64,000 nt of DNA from Hydrogenophaga sp. (GTDB lineage Bacteria > Pseudomonadota > Gammaproteobacteria > Burkholderiales > Burkholderiaceae_C), in NCBI RefSeq assembly GCF_030373245.1, contig NZ_JAUCZF010000002.1, positions 248,001 through 312,000 of the forward strand, read 5' to 3'. The notes under the pieces were generated by a model, which saw nothing but the letters and a program-made list of their open reading frames with translations, did no database searches and was not told the DNA's origin. Shown here in pieces: positions 35,822 through 45,723 of the stretch. The position numbers and the translations under genes are program-made. Within the stretch, counting starts at the first letter, position 1; every line of letters starts with the position of its first letter.

Positions 35822-37112
35822 TCAGCAACCCACCCCTCCCCCTTCTCAGGACGCTCCGTCCGTTGCACCGGCTGCCGCTGAGCCGGCGCAGGGCACGCCC
35901 GCGTCACCAGCACCAGCACCAGCACCGTCCGCTTCACAGCCGGCTGGTCGCCGAGCGCGGGCACGCTGGCCTGGCGTGCTGGCAGGCCTGGCCCTGGTTA
36001 TCGCTGCGCTGGCGCTGGTAGTGGGGGGGCTGCTGTGGCAGCGGCTGGACGCCACCCAGCGCGAGCTGGCGCGTCGCAGCCAGGAAAGCGTGTCGCTGGC
36101 CGATCAGGCGCGCCAGATCAGCGGCCAGGCCGAGGCCTTGACCAAAGAGCTGCAAGCCCGCCTCACGGTGGCCGAGGTGCGGCTGTCCGAAGTCAGCCTG
36201 CAGCGCAGCCAGCTCGAAGAGCTGATGCTCACCTTGTCCCGCTCGCGCGACGACAACCTCGTGCAAGACATTGAGTCGACGCTGCGCCTGGCGCAGCAGC
36301 AGGCTCAGCTCACCGGCAGCGTCGCGCCGCTGCTGTCGGCCCTGCAGGCCGCCGATCAGCGCATCGGTCGTGCCGCCCAGCCGCGCCTCAATCCGGTGCA
36401 GCGCGCCATCGCCCGCGACATAGATCGCGTCAAAGGCGCTGCTGTGGCCGATGTGCCGTCGGTGGTGCTGCGGCTGGACGAGCTGGCCCGTCAGGTGGAC
36501 GACTGGCCAGTGGCGAACCAGGTGGGCCCGAGGCCGCAAGCCAGCCTTGCCAGCGCCGTCTCTGCAACCGTCGCGGTCACCGTCTCTGCAGCGTTCACCA
36601 CGCCCACCTCGCCCGAAGCGGCCGGCACGCCGACGCTGGCCGTTGAGGCACCGCCGGCTGCGAGCGAGGCGAGCGCTGCCTCGACCGAAGCCGTGCCCGC
36701 TGCCGAGCCGACCGCTGCAACCACCTCCGGCTGGCTTGCGAACTGGCGCCGCTTGTGGAATCGGGCCTGGACCGATGTGGTTCGGTCCAGTCGCGACCTG
36801 GTGCGCGTCAGCCGCATTGACCAGCCCGAGGCGGCCTTGCTGGCCACCGAACAGGCGTTTTTCCTCCGAGAAAACCTCAAGCTGAAGCTGCTCAATGCGC
36901 GCCTGGGCCTGCTGGCTCGGCAGGCAGCATCGGCCCAGGCCGACCTGACTGCGGTCGATGCAGCGCTCACACGCTATTTCGACACGCAGTCGCCAGCGGT
37001 GGCTGCGGCGAAGGCTCAGCTCGCCAAGCTGCGTGAAGAGTTGCTGATCGTGGAGTTACCGCGACCCGAAGAAAGCCTGGCTGCCCTGGCCACGGCCGCG
37101 GGAGGTCGCTGA
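35814..37112 (+). CDS. hemX: HemX-type membrane protein (uroporphyrinogen-III C-methyltransferase domain)
   Basis: A 432-residue protein with a Pro/Ala-rich cytoplasmic start (residues 1-45), one membrane helix (about 50-74), and a long mostly helical periplasmic region with heptad-like pattern (residues 80-210). The mid portion has an Ala/Pro/Thr-rich linker. The HemX domain ends with RDLVRVSRIDQPEAALLATE and FFLRENLKLKLLNARL. Despite the methyltransferase name in databases no SAM motif is visible. It couples to hemD and hemY by overlaps. Confidence 0.85.
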   Translation: MSDQQPTPPPSQDAPSVAPAAAEPAQGTPASPAPAPAPSASQPAGRRARARWPGVLAGLALVIAALALVVGGLLWQRLDATQRELARRSQESVSLADQARQISGQAEALTKELQARLTVAEVRLSEVSLQRSQLEELMLTLSRSRDDNLVQDIESTLRLAQQQAQLTGSVAPLLSALQAADQRIGRAAQPRLNPVQRAIARDIDRVKGAAVADVPSVVLRLDELARQVDDWPVANQVGPRPQASLASAVSATVAVTVSAAFTTPTSPEAAGTPTLAVEAPPAASEASAASTEAVPAAEPTAATTSGWLANWRRLWNRAWTDVVRSSRDLVRVSRIDQPEAALLATEQAFFLRENLKLKLLNARLGLLARQAASAQADLTAVDAALTRYFDTQSPAVAAAKAQLAKLREELLIVELPRPEESLAALATAAGGR

Positions 37113-38422
37113 TGGACCGCCGTCGCCAGACTGGCGCGATGCGGGGCGTGTTCTGGCTGCTGGCTCTGGCCGCGATGGCGGTGGCGCTGGCCCTGCTGGT
37201 CGGTAACAACCAGGCCACGGTCACGCTGTTCTGGTCGCCCTACCGGTTTGATCTTTCACTCAATCTGGTGGCCTTTTGCGTGGTGGCGGCGTTCGTGCTG
37301 GTGTACCTGGCCTTGCGGGGTCTGAGCCTGTTGCGGGAATTGCCGCAGCGGGCGCAGCGCTGGCGCGCACAGCAGGTGGAGCGGGCGGCTGTGGGTGCTT
37401 TGCTCGATGCCCTGTCGCACCAGCTCGCGGGGCGTTTCGTGCGGGCTCAGGCGGCCGGCCGGCTTGCACTGGAGAACCTGAGCGGCATGCCATCGGCTCA
37501 ATGGTCGCGGCGCCACCAGCTGCAGCTCCTGTCTCACTTGCTGGTGGCCGAGAGCGCGCACTCGCTGCAAAACCGCGAAACGCGCGACGATCATTTGTTG
37601 TCGGCCCTGCACCCCAAGCTTGCCAAGAGCTCACCGGAAGCCCATGAAGGTGCTCTGTTGCGGGCAGTGCGCTGGGCGGTGGAGGATCAAGACGCCGAGA
37701 CGGCCCGCAGCCGGCTGGCCGAATTGCCCCAAGGCGCTGCCCGGCGCATCCAGGCCCTGCGCCTGAAACTTCGTGTCGCGCGACTGGGGGGCGCCACCGC
37801 CGAAGCGCTGGAGACCGCACGCCTGCTGGCCAAGCACCGTGCCTTCTCGCCGCAGGCGTCGGCCAGCATCGTGCGTGGTCTGGCACTTGACAGTCTGCGC
37901 CAGGCACATGATCTGTCGCAGCTGGATACGATCTGGGGGCGACTGGATGTTGACGAACGACTGATGCCCGAGGTGGCCCTGGCTGCGTGCCAGCGGGCCA
38001 ATCAGCTGGTGTCAGCTCCCGCTGCGACCGAAGTCGATCGTGCTTTGGCCGCGGCGAACGTGCGCCAGTGGCTGGCGCCCATTTGGACCGGATTCAAGCA
38101 GCTCGATGCCCAACAACAAAAGCATCTGGTGTTGGCGCTGGAGCCTGGCCTTTCGATGCTGGATGCGGCGGGTCTGGCCCAGCTGGAGCAAAGCCAGCGG
38201 GAGCAGCCCTCCAACGCCTACCTGCAATACCTGGCCGGTCAGGCCTGCATGCAGCGGCAGCTGTGGGGCAAGGCCGCCCAGCTGCTGGGGCAGGCCACGA
38301 ACAGCCTGAGCGAGCCCGATCTGCTGCGCCGAGCCTGGTGCAGCCTGGCGCGCCTGGCGGAGGAGCGCGGCGACGAAGCCGCCGCGCAGGCGCACTGGAA
38401 AAAAGCGGCTTTGCTAGGCTGA
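37112..38422 (+). CDS. hemY: HemY-family heme biosynthesis membrane protein with TPRs
   Basis: A 436-residue protein with two N-terminal membrane helices (residues about 8-27 and 45-65), the HemY_N block FWSPYRFDLSLNLVAF, and a helical repeat region to the end (for example AHWKKAALLG as the last helix). This is the proteobacterial HemY of hemCDXY operons, not the protoporphyrinogen oxidase of the same symbol in Gram positives. The ATG shares the A of the hemX stop. A bidirectional terminator follows. Confidence 0.88.
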   Translation: MDRRRQTGAMRGVFWLLALAAMAVALALLVGNNQATVTLFWSPYRFDLSLNLVAFCVVAAFVLVYLALRGLSLLRELPQRAQRWRAQQVERAAVGALLDALSHQLAGRFVRAQAAGRLALENLSGMPSAQWSRRHQLQLLSHLLVAESAHSLQNRETRDDHLLSALHPKLAKSSPEAHEGALLRAVRWAVEDQDAETARSRLAELPQGAARRIQALRLKLRVARLGGATAEALETARLLAKHRAFSPQASASIVRGLALDSLRQAHDLSQLDTIWGRLDVDERLMPEVALAACQRANQLVSAPAATEVDRALAAANVRQWLAPIWTGFKQLDAQQQKHLVLALEPGLSMLDAAGLAQLEQSQREQPSNAYLQYLAGQACMQRQLWGKAAQLLGQATNSLSEPDLLRRAWCSLARLAEERGDEAAAQAHWKKAALLG

Positions 38423-38548
38423 TTCGGCCAGTGCCGATTCGCCTGAGCCTCGGGCGGCGTGTCGGGTGCCCGGTCAGCCGTGCGAGTGTCCTGCTGTTCA
38501 GGTTGGAGCGGGCCGTGGTTTCGCGAGACCTTCAACCCAATACCCATG

Positions 38549-38580
38549 AAAAAAAGCCGGCAGAGTATGCCGGCTTTTTT
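38549..38580. terminator. Bidirectional terminator between hemY and rne
   Basis: GCCGGCA (38556-38562) and TGCCGGC (38568-38574) form a 7-bp stem with a five-base loop, with seven A before and six T after, so it can stop both convergent transcripts. Confidence 0.88.
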
Positions 38581-38612
38581 CATCCAGAAGCCCAAAGGCT
38601 CCGCGCTCGCGC

Positions 38613-41468
38613 TCAGCTGTTTTGAGGATTCTCGAACGGCAGCGCGGTGTTGCGCAGGTCCTTGCGCGTCTCCACCAGCACCAGCGGGCCTTCGTCGATC
38701 AGCACCACCGGCGGGATCTCGCGGGGCACGTGGATGGCGCGCGGTTCAGCGGCAATGGCGGCTTGCACCTCGGCCACCCTGGCGGCGTTGGAATTGACCC
38801 ACTCCAGGCCGCTGGCCTGTGCCACCTGCTGCATCTCCTCGATCGGCAGCGCAAACGACTGCACCTTGGGCAAGCCCTGAGGCGCGGGTGTGGTCACAGG
38901 TGCTGCAGCGACAGGGGCTGGGCGCATGGCGGGCGCCTGGTGCGCCGGACGCGGCGCCACCGGCTGTGGCTCAACCGGCGCTTCGGCCGCGGCCAGGGGC
39001 TCGTTCGCGCCCGGCGCTGAAGCAGCGGCAGGAGCCGACGCTTCGACCGGCAGCGTGAAGTAGCTGTTGCGCACCGGAACCCGCTCCTCCGCGGCTTCAG
39101 CCTGAGGTGCTGTGTCCTCGAACGCCGGAGCCTGCTCGGCCGGTGCGGCGTCCTCGCGCGGCGCGCGCTCGCGGCGATCCCGGCCGTAGCGGTCTCGGCC
39201 GCGGCCGCGCGGTTCACGAGGCGCGCGGCTTTCGCCCGCTTCTTCACTGGCGGGTGGCTCTGCCGCCGTCCCGGCCTGCGCGTCCTCAACGATGGACTGC
39301 GCCTGGGTGTTGTCCAGCAGGGGCTGGGTCTGGCCCTCGGCCGCCTCGGCACCGCCCGAACGACGGCGTCCGTCGTTTCGACCGCGGCGCTCCCGTCGCT
39401 GGTTTTCACCGCTTTCGCTGGCGTTGTCTGTCACCGCCGGGGTGGTAACAGCACTCTGGCCTTCCGTGGCAGGCGTGTCGCGTCGGCTGTCGCGGCGGCC
39501 ACCCTGGCGGCCCTCGCCTCGACCTTCCCCACGGCCTTCACCTCGTCCCTCCACACGGCCTTCTGCCCGACCTTCAGAGCGGCGCTCGCCGCCACGGCCT
39601 TCGCCGCGCGATTCCCCGCGACCCTCCACGCGCTCGCCGCGCCGACCAGCGTCGCGACCACCACGGCCTTCGGTCCGGCCTTCCGAAGTGCCTCGTCCAC
39701 CGCGGCCGCCCCGTCCATCACGGCGGGCCTCCCCGCCGCGACCCTCAGCCGGCGCCTTGGGGCTGGCGGTTGGCGGTGCTGCAACCGCTGCGGGTGCGGG
39801 TGTGGCGGCTGCAACGGGCGCAGCGGCCACCGGCGCTTCGGGCTTGGGTGCTGCCACGGGTGCGGGACCATCGGGCAGCACGCCCTTGATCACCGGTTCC
39901 TGCTTGTTGGTGCGTTCCTGGCTGCGGCGAGTGAAGCTGGCCACATCGTCGGGCACATCGGCCATCTTGTAGCTCACGTCCAGGTTGTCCAGGCGCGAGT
40001 CGTCGTGTTTGAGACGTTCGAGCTTGTAGTTCGGTGTGTCCAGCGACTTGTTGGGCACCAGCAGCACGTTGATGCGCTGCTTGAGCTCGATCTTGGTGAT
40101 TTCGGTGCGCTTTTCGTTGAGCAGGAAGCTGGCCACTTCGACCGGTACCTGCACCAGCACCGCGGCCGTGCTGTCTTTCAGCGACTCTTCCTGGATGATG
40201 CGAAGAATCTGCAGCGCCGAGCTCTCGGTGTCTCGGATGTGGCCCGAGCCGCCGCAGCGAGGGCAGGGGATGGATGCGCCCTCGCTGAGCATGGGTTTCA
40301 GGCGCTGACGGCTCATCTCCAGCAGGCCAAATTTGCTGATGGCCCCGAACTGCACGCGTGCACGGTCCTGGCGCAGCGCATCGCGCAGTCGGTTTTCCAC
40401 CTCGCGACGGTTCTTCGACTCATCCATGTCGATGAAGTCGATCACGATCAGACCGCCCAGGTCGCGCAGACGCGCCTGGCGCGCCACTTCGTCAGCCGCT
40501 TCCAGGTTGGTGCGGGTCGCGGTTTCTTCGATATCGCCGCCTTTGATGGCGCGCGCCGAGTTCACGTCCACCGCCACCAGTGCTTCGGTCTGGTCGATCA
40601 CGATGGCGCCGCCGCTGGGCAGCGTCACGGTGCGGCTGTAGGCGGTTTCGATCTGGTGTTCGATCTGGAAGCGCGAAAACAGCGGCGCGTCGTCGCGGTA
40701 GCGCTTCACGCGGTGCTCGTGCTCGGGCATCACGTGCGCCATGAACTGGTGCGCCTGCTCGAAGATGTCGTCGGTGTCGATCAGGATCTCACCGATGTCG
40801 CTGTTGAAGTAGTCGCGGATGGCGCGGATCACCAGACTCGATTCCTGGTAAATCAGGTAGGCGCCCTTGCCGCCCTGGGCCGCGCCGTCAATGGCCTTCC
40901 ACAGCTTGAGCAGGTAGTTCAGGTCCCATTGCAGCTCGGCGGCGTCGCGACCGATGCCGGCGGTGCGAGCAATGATGCTCATGCCGTTGGGGTATTCGAG
41001 CTGATCCAGCGCCTGCTTGAGCTCCTGACGGTCCTCGCCCTCGATGCGGCGGCTCACGCCACCGCCGCGCGGGTTGTTGGGCATCAGCACCACGTAGCGG
41101 CCCGCCAGGCTCACGAATGTGGTGAGCGCCGCGCCCTTGTTGCCGCGTTCTTCCTTCTCGACCTGGACCAGCAGCTCTTGGCCTTCCCTGATCACGTCGT
41201 TGATGCGCGCCTGTGAGGGCGCGGTGTTGCCCTGAAAGTAGTTGCGCGAAATTTCTTTGAACGGCAGAAAGCCGTGGCGGTCTTCGCCGTAGTCGACGAA
41301 GCAGGCTTCCAGCGAGGGCTCGACCCGCGTGACCACGGCCTTGTAGATGTTGCCCTTGCGCTGTTCGCGCCCTTCAATCTCGATTTCGTAGTCGAGCAGT
41401 TTTTGCCCGTCCACGATCGCCAGGCGGCGTTCTTCAGCCTGCGTGGCGTTGATCAGCATGCGTTTCAT
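38613..41468 (-). CDS. rne: Ribonuclease E
   Basis: A 951-residue endonuclease central to mRNA decay and rRNA/tRNA maturation. The catalytic half has the start [20 protein letters not shown], an S1 domain, the DNase I-like block with [12 protein letters not shown] (metal-binding Asp residues) and the Zn-link CPRCGGSG. The C-terminal half is a disordered scaffold: an Ala/Pro linker, then a long Arg/Gly/Glu repeat tract (DNA 39480-39750), another Arg-rich block ([19 protein letters not shown]), and a short conserved end [20 protein letters not shown] 41468 gives the family start. Autoregulation through the leader is known in E. coli and is likely here. Confidence 0.95.
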   Translation of the reverse strand: MKRMLINATQAEERRLAIVDGQKLLDYEIEIEGREQRKGNIYKAVVTRVEPSLEACFVDYGEDRHGFLPFKEISRNYFQGNTAPSQARINDVIREGQELLVQVEKEERGNKGAALTTFVSLAGRYVVLMPNNPRGGGVSRRIEGEDRQELKQALDQLEYPNGMSIIARTAGIGRDAAELQWDLNYLLKLWKAIDGAAQGGKGAYLIYQESSLVIRAIRDYFNSDIGEILIDTDDIFEQAHQFMAHVMPEHEHRVKRYRDDAPLFSRFQIEHQIETAYSRTVTLPSGGAIVIDQTEALVAVDVNSARAIKGGDIEETATRTNLEAADEVARQARLRDLGGLIVIDFIDMDESKNRREVENRLRDALRQDRARVQFGAISKFGLLEMSRQRLKPMLSEGASIPCPRCGGSGHIRDTESSALQILRIIQEESLKDSTAAVLVQVPVEVASFLLNEKRTEITKIELKQRINVLLVPNKSLDTPNYKLERLKHDDSRLDNLDVSYKMADVPDDVASFTRRSQERTNKQEPVIKGVLPDGPAPVAAPKPEAPVAAAPVAAATPAPAAVAAPPTASPKAPAEGRGGEARRDGRGGRGGRGTSEGRTEGRGGRDAGRRGERVEGRGESRGEGRGGERRSEGRAEGRVEGRGEGRGEGRGEGRQGGRRDSRRDTPATEGQSAVTTPAVTDNASESGENQRRERRGRNDGRRRSGGAEAAEGQTQPLLDNTQAQSIVEDAQAGTAAEPPASEEAGESRAPREPRGRGRDRYGRDRRERAPREDAAPAEQAPAFEDTAPQAEAAEERVPVRNSYFTLPVEASAPAAASAPGANEPLAAAEAPVEPQPVAPRPAHQAPAMRPAPVAAAPVTTPAPQGLPKVQSFALPIEEMQQVAQASGLEWVNSNAARVAEVQAAIAAEPRAIHVPREIPPVVLIDEGPLVLVETRKDLRNTALPFENPQNS
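39480..39750 (-). repeat. Arg/Gly/Glu low-complexity repeat in the RNase E scaffold
   Basis: About 90 codons encode variations on EGRGEGRG and RGGRGG (roughly residues 573-663). Such RGG-like tracts bind RNA and can promote condensates. The DNA is correspondingly repetitive and its copy number may vary between strains. Confidence 0.8.
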
Positions 41469-42063
41469 GATGCGTTGTCCTTTGTTCAAAAACACAAGGA
41501 CGCCCCGACCCCCGGAGGATCTGGAGCGCCAACCTGCCGTGAACCAGCCGGAGACGCGAACGCAGGGAGGAATTGCCGGAGAGCCGTTGACCCGAGGGTT
41601 CGGTTGTCGTTCGACGGCGCGGCCTCACGCAGGAGGCAGCCTCGAACCGCCGGGTCAGGGCGTGGGCGCATGGACGTGGAGCGGAGCTGGGCGGGCAGCG
41701 GGCTGTCAACAGCAGGGCGCTGGCCGGTGTCTCACAAGTTTCTCGTTGTCCTCAAGCAGCTTCGGAGGGCAGCTGCCCGATGGGGGTATTCCGTATTCGG
41801 GTTCGCAATCACTGGGGCGGGTTCGTTCACAGCGTCAGCCGGGTCTGAGGCCCAACCTGGATTCCATGGGGAAGACATCAGGCATGGGCGTCTGGCTCGG
41901 GTGCTGCGAATGGCATCCTGCACCTGCCGGGCTCTTTTTCCTCATGGTGAGAGGATCTGCCTGCAGTGACTGCCTTAAAATCAAGGCAAATCAATCACTT
42001 ACGGCGCGCGGTAGGTGTGCCGCATTATAAGCAGAGCGCGCCGACAGCGGGGACCTCATTTTC
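41469..42063. promoter_or_regulatory. Long rne leader and divergent rne/rluC promoter region
   Basis: This 595-base stretch has no supported gene. On the minus strand a perfect TATAAT lies at 42024-42029, which would start an rne transcript near 42016 with a leader of about 550 bases. A TGCCTT/AAGGCA hairpin lies at 41972-41989. Long, structured rne leaders bind RNase E and set its level in E. coli; the same is inferred here. Confidence 0.55.
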
Positions 42064-43080
42064 ATGCCCTCAGCCCCCACCCCTGTCGCTCCCTTGACGA
42101 CGTCGCCCGCGGCAGTCAGCCACCTCACGGTAGACGCCGAATCGGCTGGGCAGCGGCTGGACAATTTCCTGATCCGTCATCTCAAGGGTGTGCCCAAGAC
42201 GCACATCTACCGCATCATCCGCTCCGGCGAGGTGCGGCGCAACAAAGGCCGTGTGTCCGCTCAGGACCGGGTGGAGGCGGGCGACCTGTTGCGGATTCCA
42301 CCCATCAGACTGTCTGAGCGGGCCGAAGAGAAATTGGCTCATCCGGCGCCGGCGCGCGATTTCCCCGTGATTTATGAAGATGATGCCTTGTTGGCCATCG
42401 ACAAGCCGGCTGGCGTGGCGGTGCATGGCGGTAGCGGGGTGAGTTTTGGCGTGATTGAACAATTGCGCCGCGCTCGTCCTGAGGCGCGCCTGCTGGAACT
42501 GGTGCACCGGCTGGACCGCGAGACCAGTGGCTTGTTGCTGATTGCCAAGAAGAAGAGTGCGCTCAAGGCGCTCCAGGAGCAATTCAGGGCCCGTGAGACC
42601 GGTAAGACCTACCTTGCACTGGTCAAAGGCGATTGGCCCGCCAAGCGCAAGGTGCTCGATCAACCCTTGCACAAATACCTGCTGCCCGATGGTGAACGGC
42701 GGGTGCGCGTGACCGACCAGCAGGATGCCGACGGCATGCACGCGGTCAGTCTGGTGCGGGTGCGACAGGTGGTGGATCTGCCGCCAGGTTCGCCAGAGGG
42801 AACTCCCACCCGGTACACCTTGCTGGAGGTCACCATCAAGACCGGACGCACGCACCAGATCCGGGTCCACCTGGCCCATGCCGGGCATCCGATTGTGGGC
42901 GACGAGAAATACGGCGATTTCGAACTCAACCGTCAATTGGCGCGTCTGGGACACAGGCGCATGTTTCTCCATGCATGGCGATTGCAATTCACACACCCGG
43001 TGTCAGCGCAAGCCATCGAGTTACATTCTGAATTGCCCCCGGATCTGCAATCCTGGACGGATGTCTTCAATCGAGATTAG
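42064..43080 (+). CDS. rluC: 23S rRNA pseudouridine synthase, RluC family
   Basis: A 338-residue enzyme with an N-terminal S4 RNA-binding domain (about residues 30-90, GQRLDNFLIRHLKGVPKTH) and the RluA-type catalytic domain with HRLDRETSGLLL carrying the catalytic Asp, and GRTHQIRVHLAH. Position opposite rne is the classical place of rluC. RluD is less likely given the context. Confidence 0.93.
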   Translation: MPSAPTPVAPLTTSPAAVSHLTVDAESAGQRLDNFLIRHLKGVPKTHIYRIIRSGEVRRNKGRVSAQDRVEAGDLLRIPPIRLSERAEEKLAHPAPARDFPVIYEDDALLAIDKPAGVAVHGGSGVSFGVIEQLRRARPEARLLELVHRLDRETSGLLLIAKKKSALKALQEQFRARETGKTYLALVKGDWPAKRKVLDQPLHKYLLPDGERRVRVTDQQDADGMHAVSLVRVRQVVDLPPGSPEGTPTRYTLLEVTIKTGRTHQIRVHLAHAGHPIVGDEKYGDFELNRQLARLGHRRMFLHAWRLQFTHPVSAQAIELHSELPPDLQSWTDVFNRD

Positions 43081-43148
43081 AATCTCACATGCATCGTTGG
43101 GATGCAAAAAATTACACATTTGATACTCAATCAAGACAAGGACAATCA

Positions 43149-43454
43149 ATGGCAGGCTATTCCGAACTCATGGCGCAGGCACAGGCCCTGATGGCTCAAG
43201 CCGAGCAGGCTCGCAAGAACGAACTCGCTTCTGTGATCGCAGACATCAAAGCCAAGATGAAGCAATTCGGCATCACCACCGCCGATCTGGGCGGCAGTGC
43301 CTCGGGTGGTAAGAAGGGAAAATCCAAATCCAGCGCACCGCCCAAGTACAAGGGCCCCAATGGTGAACTCTGGGCAGGTGGCCCGGGCCGCAAGCCGGAA
43401 TGGGTGCGCACCGTGCTCGCCTCGGGCAAGAGCATCGAAGACTTCCGCATCTGA
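43149..43454 (+). CDS. H-NS family nucleoid protein
   Basis: A 101-residue protein: N-terminal helical oligomerisation segment (residues 1-45, QALMAQAEQARKNELASVI), a Gly/Ser/Lys linker, and the C-terminal H-NS DNA-binding motif YKGPNGELWAGGPGRKPEW. Such proteins bind AT-rich DNA and silence genes. The start ATG 43149 was chosen for the AAGGAC site upstream and because the longer reading adds nothing recognisable. It sits 68 bases after rluC and ends at a strong terminator. Confidence 0.93.
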   Translation: MAGYSELMAQAQALMAQAEQARKNELASVIADIKAKMKQFGITTADLGGSASGGKKGKSKSSAPPKYKGPNGELWAGGPGRKPEWVRTVLASGKSIEDFRI

Positions 43455-43491
43455 CGGTCTCTTGCTGAACGGCCCGGGTTCTCAGGCCGAT

Positions 43492-43535
43492 CCACCCAGC
43501 AAAAAGCCCGCACAAGCGGGCTTTTTGCTGGGTGG
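43492..43535. terminator. Very strong bidirectional terminator (20-bp perfect arms)
   Basis: Two perfect 20-base arms flank an ACAA loop; the inner part AAAAAGCCCGC/GCGGGCTTTTT gives a terminator in both directions, serving the H-NS gene and the convergent acyl-CoA synthetase gene. Confidence 0.93.
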
Positions 43536-43623
43536 CCGCCGAATCAGCGCATCGCCGCTGTCCTGTCGGTTGCCTGATGAGCCTGGGTGCCTCAGTCAGG
43601 GAAAGATCGGCGCACGGTTCATA

Positions 43624-45315
43624 TCAGCCCTCCTGCCAGATCACCTTCTTGCCCGAGGTCTCCCAGGCTTCGTAGTTCTTGGCGTACAGGTCTTCGATGC
43701 GGTTGCGCTTGACCTTGAAGGTGGGCGTGATCACGTCGTTGTCCACCGTCCAGGCCGTCGTCACCACCACCACGCACTGCAGGCGTTCGTGCGGGTCCAG
43801 CGTGGCGTTGATCGCCTTGAGGTGACCGGTCAGTGATTGTTCCAGTTCACTGCGCGCAGCGGCATCGCTCACCATGGTCACCGCCTCGGCATTGAGCATC
43901 ACGATGCCCAGCGGCTGGCCAAGGTTGGCTCCTGTCACCACGCAGGCTTCCACCGAGTCGTGCATGACCAGCTTGTCTTCAATGGGTGCCGGAGCCACGT
44001 ACTTGCCCTTGCCGGTCTTGAAAAGATCTTTCACCCGGCCGGTGATGCGCAACAGGCCTTGGCCGTCGATCGTGCCCTTGTCGCCTGTCTTGAGCCAGCC
44101 GTCGGCTGTGAAGGCCTCTTTCGTCTTTTCCGGCTCCTTGTAATAGCCCATCATCATGGCCGGGCTGCGCATCTGCACCTCGCCAGTGTCGGGATCGATG
44201 CGGTGTTCCACGCCGCTGTAGACCGGGCCGACGGTGCCTTTCTGGTTCTTGCCGGGTTCGGTGATGTGCGACAACGCAAGGTTTTCGGTCATGCCGTAGC
44301 CCTCGTTGATCTTCAGTCCGAGTTTGTCGTACCAGTCGAGCAAGGCCACGGGCATCGGTGCAGCACCGCCGGCAGCGAACTTGCACTGATCCAGGCCCAG
44401 GGCTTTCATGACCTTCTTGCGCACCAGGCCGCCAATGAGGGGGATGCCGAGCAGACGGTTGAGCTTGGCCGGTGGCATCTTGTGGTGGATGCCCTGCTGG
44501 AACTTCACCCACAAGCGCGGGACCGAGAAGAAAATGGTGGGTCGCGAACGCTGCAGGTCGGCGGCAAAGGTGTCGAGCGACTCGGCGAAAAAAACGTGCA
44601 TGCCGGTGCGCAACCAGCCGTGTTCGACCAGCATGCGTTCAACCACATGGGCCAGCGGCAGGTAAGACAGCATGCGGTCGGCACCGCTCATGGGAATGCG
44701 CTGAATGCCTTTGTCCAGGGCCCAGGCAAAGGCGCCAAAGGTGTGCATCACACCCTTGGGCATGCCGGTTGTGCCCGAGGTGTAAATCAGCGTGGCGAGC
44801 TCGTCTTCGGCCCGCACCGGGTTGCCCTTGAGAGGTTCGGTTTGTGCGCAGATCGCGTCCCAACCCTCATAAGCGCGCACGGCGTCGGGCGGTGACAGCG
44901 GGTAGCTCATGCAAGGCAGGTCGGCGGGCACGCCGGGCTTCATGTGTTCCCAGCCGTCGAGTTTGCCGATGAAACAGGCCTTGGACTCACTGTGGGTCAG
45001 GATCTGGCGGATGGTCTCGGGCGCCAGTGTGGGGTAAAGCGGCACCGACACATAGCCAGCCATCCAGATCGCCAGATCGCTCATCATCCACCAGGAGCAG
45101 TTCTTGGACAGGATGGCGACCTTGGAGCCTGGCTCCCACCCTTGTGCCTTCAGGTGAGCCGCCATGCGCCGCACCTGGTCACCCACCTGGGCCCAGGTCA
45201 GGTCCTGCACCACGCCGCCACCCATGGGTTGGGTGAGGGCCACCCGGTTGGGCTCGGTTTTTTCCCAATGGTAGAGGCGCTGAAGGGCGAGAAATTCGGC
45301 TGCGACGATGCTCAT
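43624..45315 (-). CDS. Long-chain acyl-CoA synthetase (AMP-binding)
   Basis: A 563-residue adenylate-forming enzyme. The ATP loop is LIYTSGTTGMPKGVMHT; further motifs are INEGYGMTEN, and the hinge/core motif DGWLKTGDKGTID and GRVKDLFKTGKGKYV. It fits the FAA1/FadD15-like group that activates long-chain or aromatic acids to CoA thioesters. ATG 45315 has an AGGAGACAAAA ribosome site; residues MSIVAAEFLALQRL open the protein. Substrate is not determinable from sequence. Confidence 0.92.
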   Translation of the reverse strand: MSIVAAEFLALQRLYHWEKTEPNRVALTQPMGGGVVQDLTWAQVGDQVRRMAAHLKAQGWEPGSKVAILSKNCSWWMMSDLAIWMAGYVSVPLYPTLAPETIRQILTHSESKACFIGKLDGWEHMKPGVPADLPCMSYPLSPPDAVRAYEGWDAICAQTEPLKGNPVRAEDELATLIYTSGTTGMPKGVMHTFGAFAWALDKGIQRIPMSGADRMLSYLPLAHVVERMLVEHGWLRTGMHVFFAESLDTFAADLQRSRPTIFFSVPRLWVKFQQGIHHKMPPAKLNRLLGIPLIGGLVRKKVMKALGLDQCKFAAGGAAPMPVALLDWYDKLGLKINEGYGMTENLALSHITEPGKNQKGTVGPVYSGVEHRIDPDTGEVQMRSPAMMMGYYKEPEKTKEAFTADGWLKTGDKGTIDGQGLLRITGRVKDLFKTGKGKYVAPAPIEDKLVMHDSVEACVVTGANLGQPLGIVMLNAEAVTMVSDAAARSELEQSLTGHLKAINATLDPHERLQCVVVVTTAWTVDNDVITPTFKVKRNRIEDLYAKNYEAWETSGKKVIWQEG

Positions 45316-45379
45316 TTTTGTCTCCTGAGAAAGGGGAATCTGCAAATTTAACCAACAGAGGGCCTCATGTTTAGAGGGT

Positions 45380-45565
45380 TTAACCTCCTGCTCGTGTTCG
45401 GCACGCTGTCCGGGCGGCGGCAGGCGTGAGGGTGCTGTCCCCTACCGTGTCCCAGATCGGCGCGCCACCATGGCAGCGCGGCCAGATGGTGCGGTTGGTG
45501 AAACCGATCTTGAATTCGTACGACGGTGCGCCACATTTCGCGCAAAGGATTTGCACCTCCAACAC
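45380..45565 (-). CDS. Possible small Cys-containing protein
   Basis: A 61-residue reading frame starting GTG (alternative GTG nine bases later) with ILCAKCGAPSYEFKIGF and WPRCHGGAPIWDTVG, resembling a short zinc-ribbon-like protein with CxxC. The composition looks less random than shadow frames, but there is no family match, no clear ribosome site and the tail is low-quality. It lies in the 408-base gap between the acyl-CoA synthetase and esterase genes, which shows nothing else. Confidence 0.3.
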   Translation of the reverse strand: MLEVQILCAKCGAPSYEFKIGFTNRTIWPRCHGGAPIWDTVGDSTLTPAAARTACRTRAGG

Positions 45566-45723
45566 GAGCGGACAGGCCTGTTTCTGATGAATCTGGCGTC
45601 TCGGCTCAGGGGCGCAGACCGGGGCTGGCCGAGGTCCAGGTGTTGAAACAATGCGTGTGTGTGCAGGGTGTGCCAAGAGGGCAATGCGGGCAGAGCAACG
45701 TTCGGAGCCCTTATGCTGCAAGC

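Noticed and set aside
37256..37907. Minus-strand frames over hemY
   Set aside because: Antisense mirrors without domain or start signals.
39480..39750. CRISPR-like array
   Set aside because: The repetition comes from Arg/Gly/Glu codons within rne; no regular repeat-spacer pattern.
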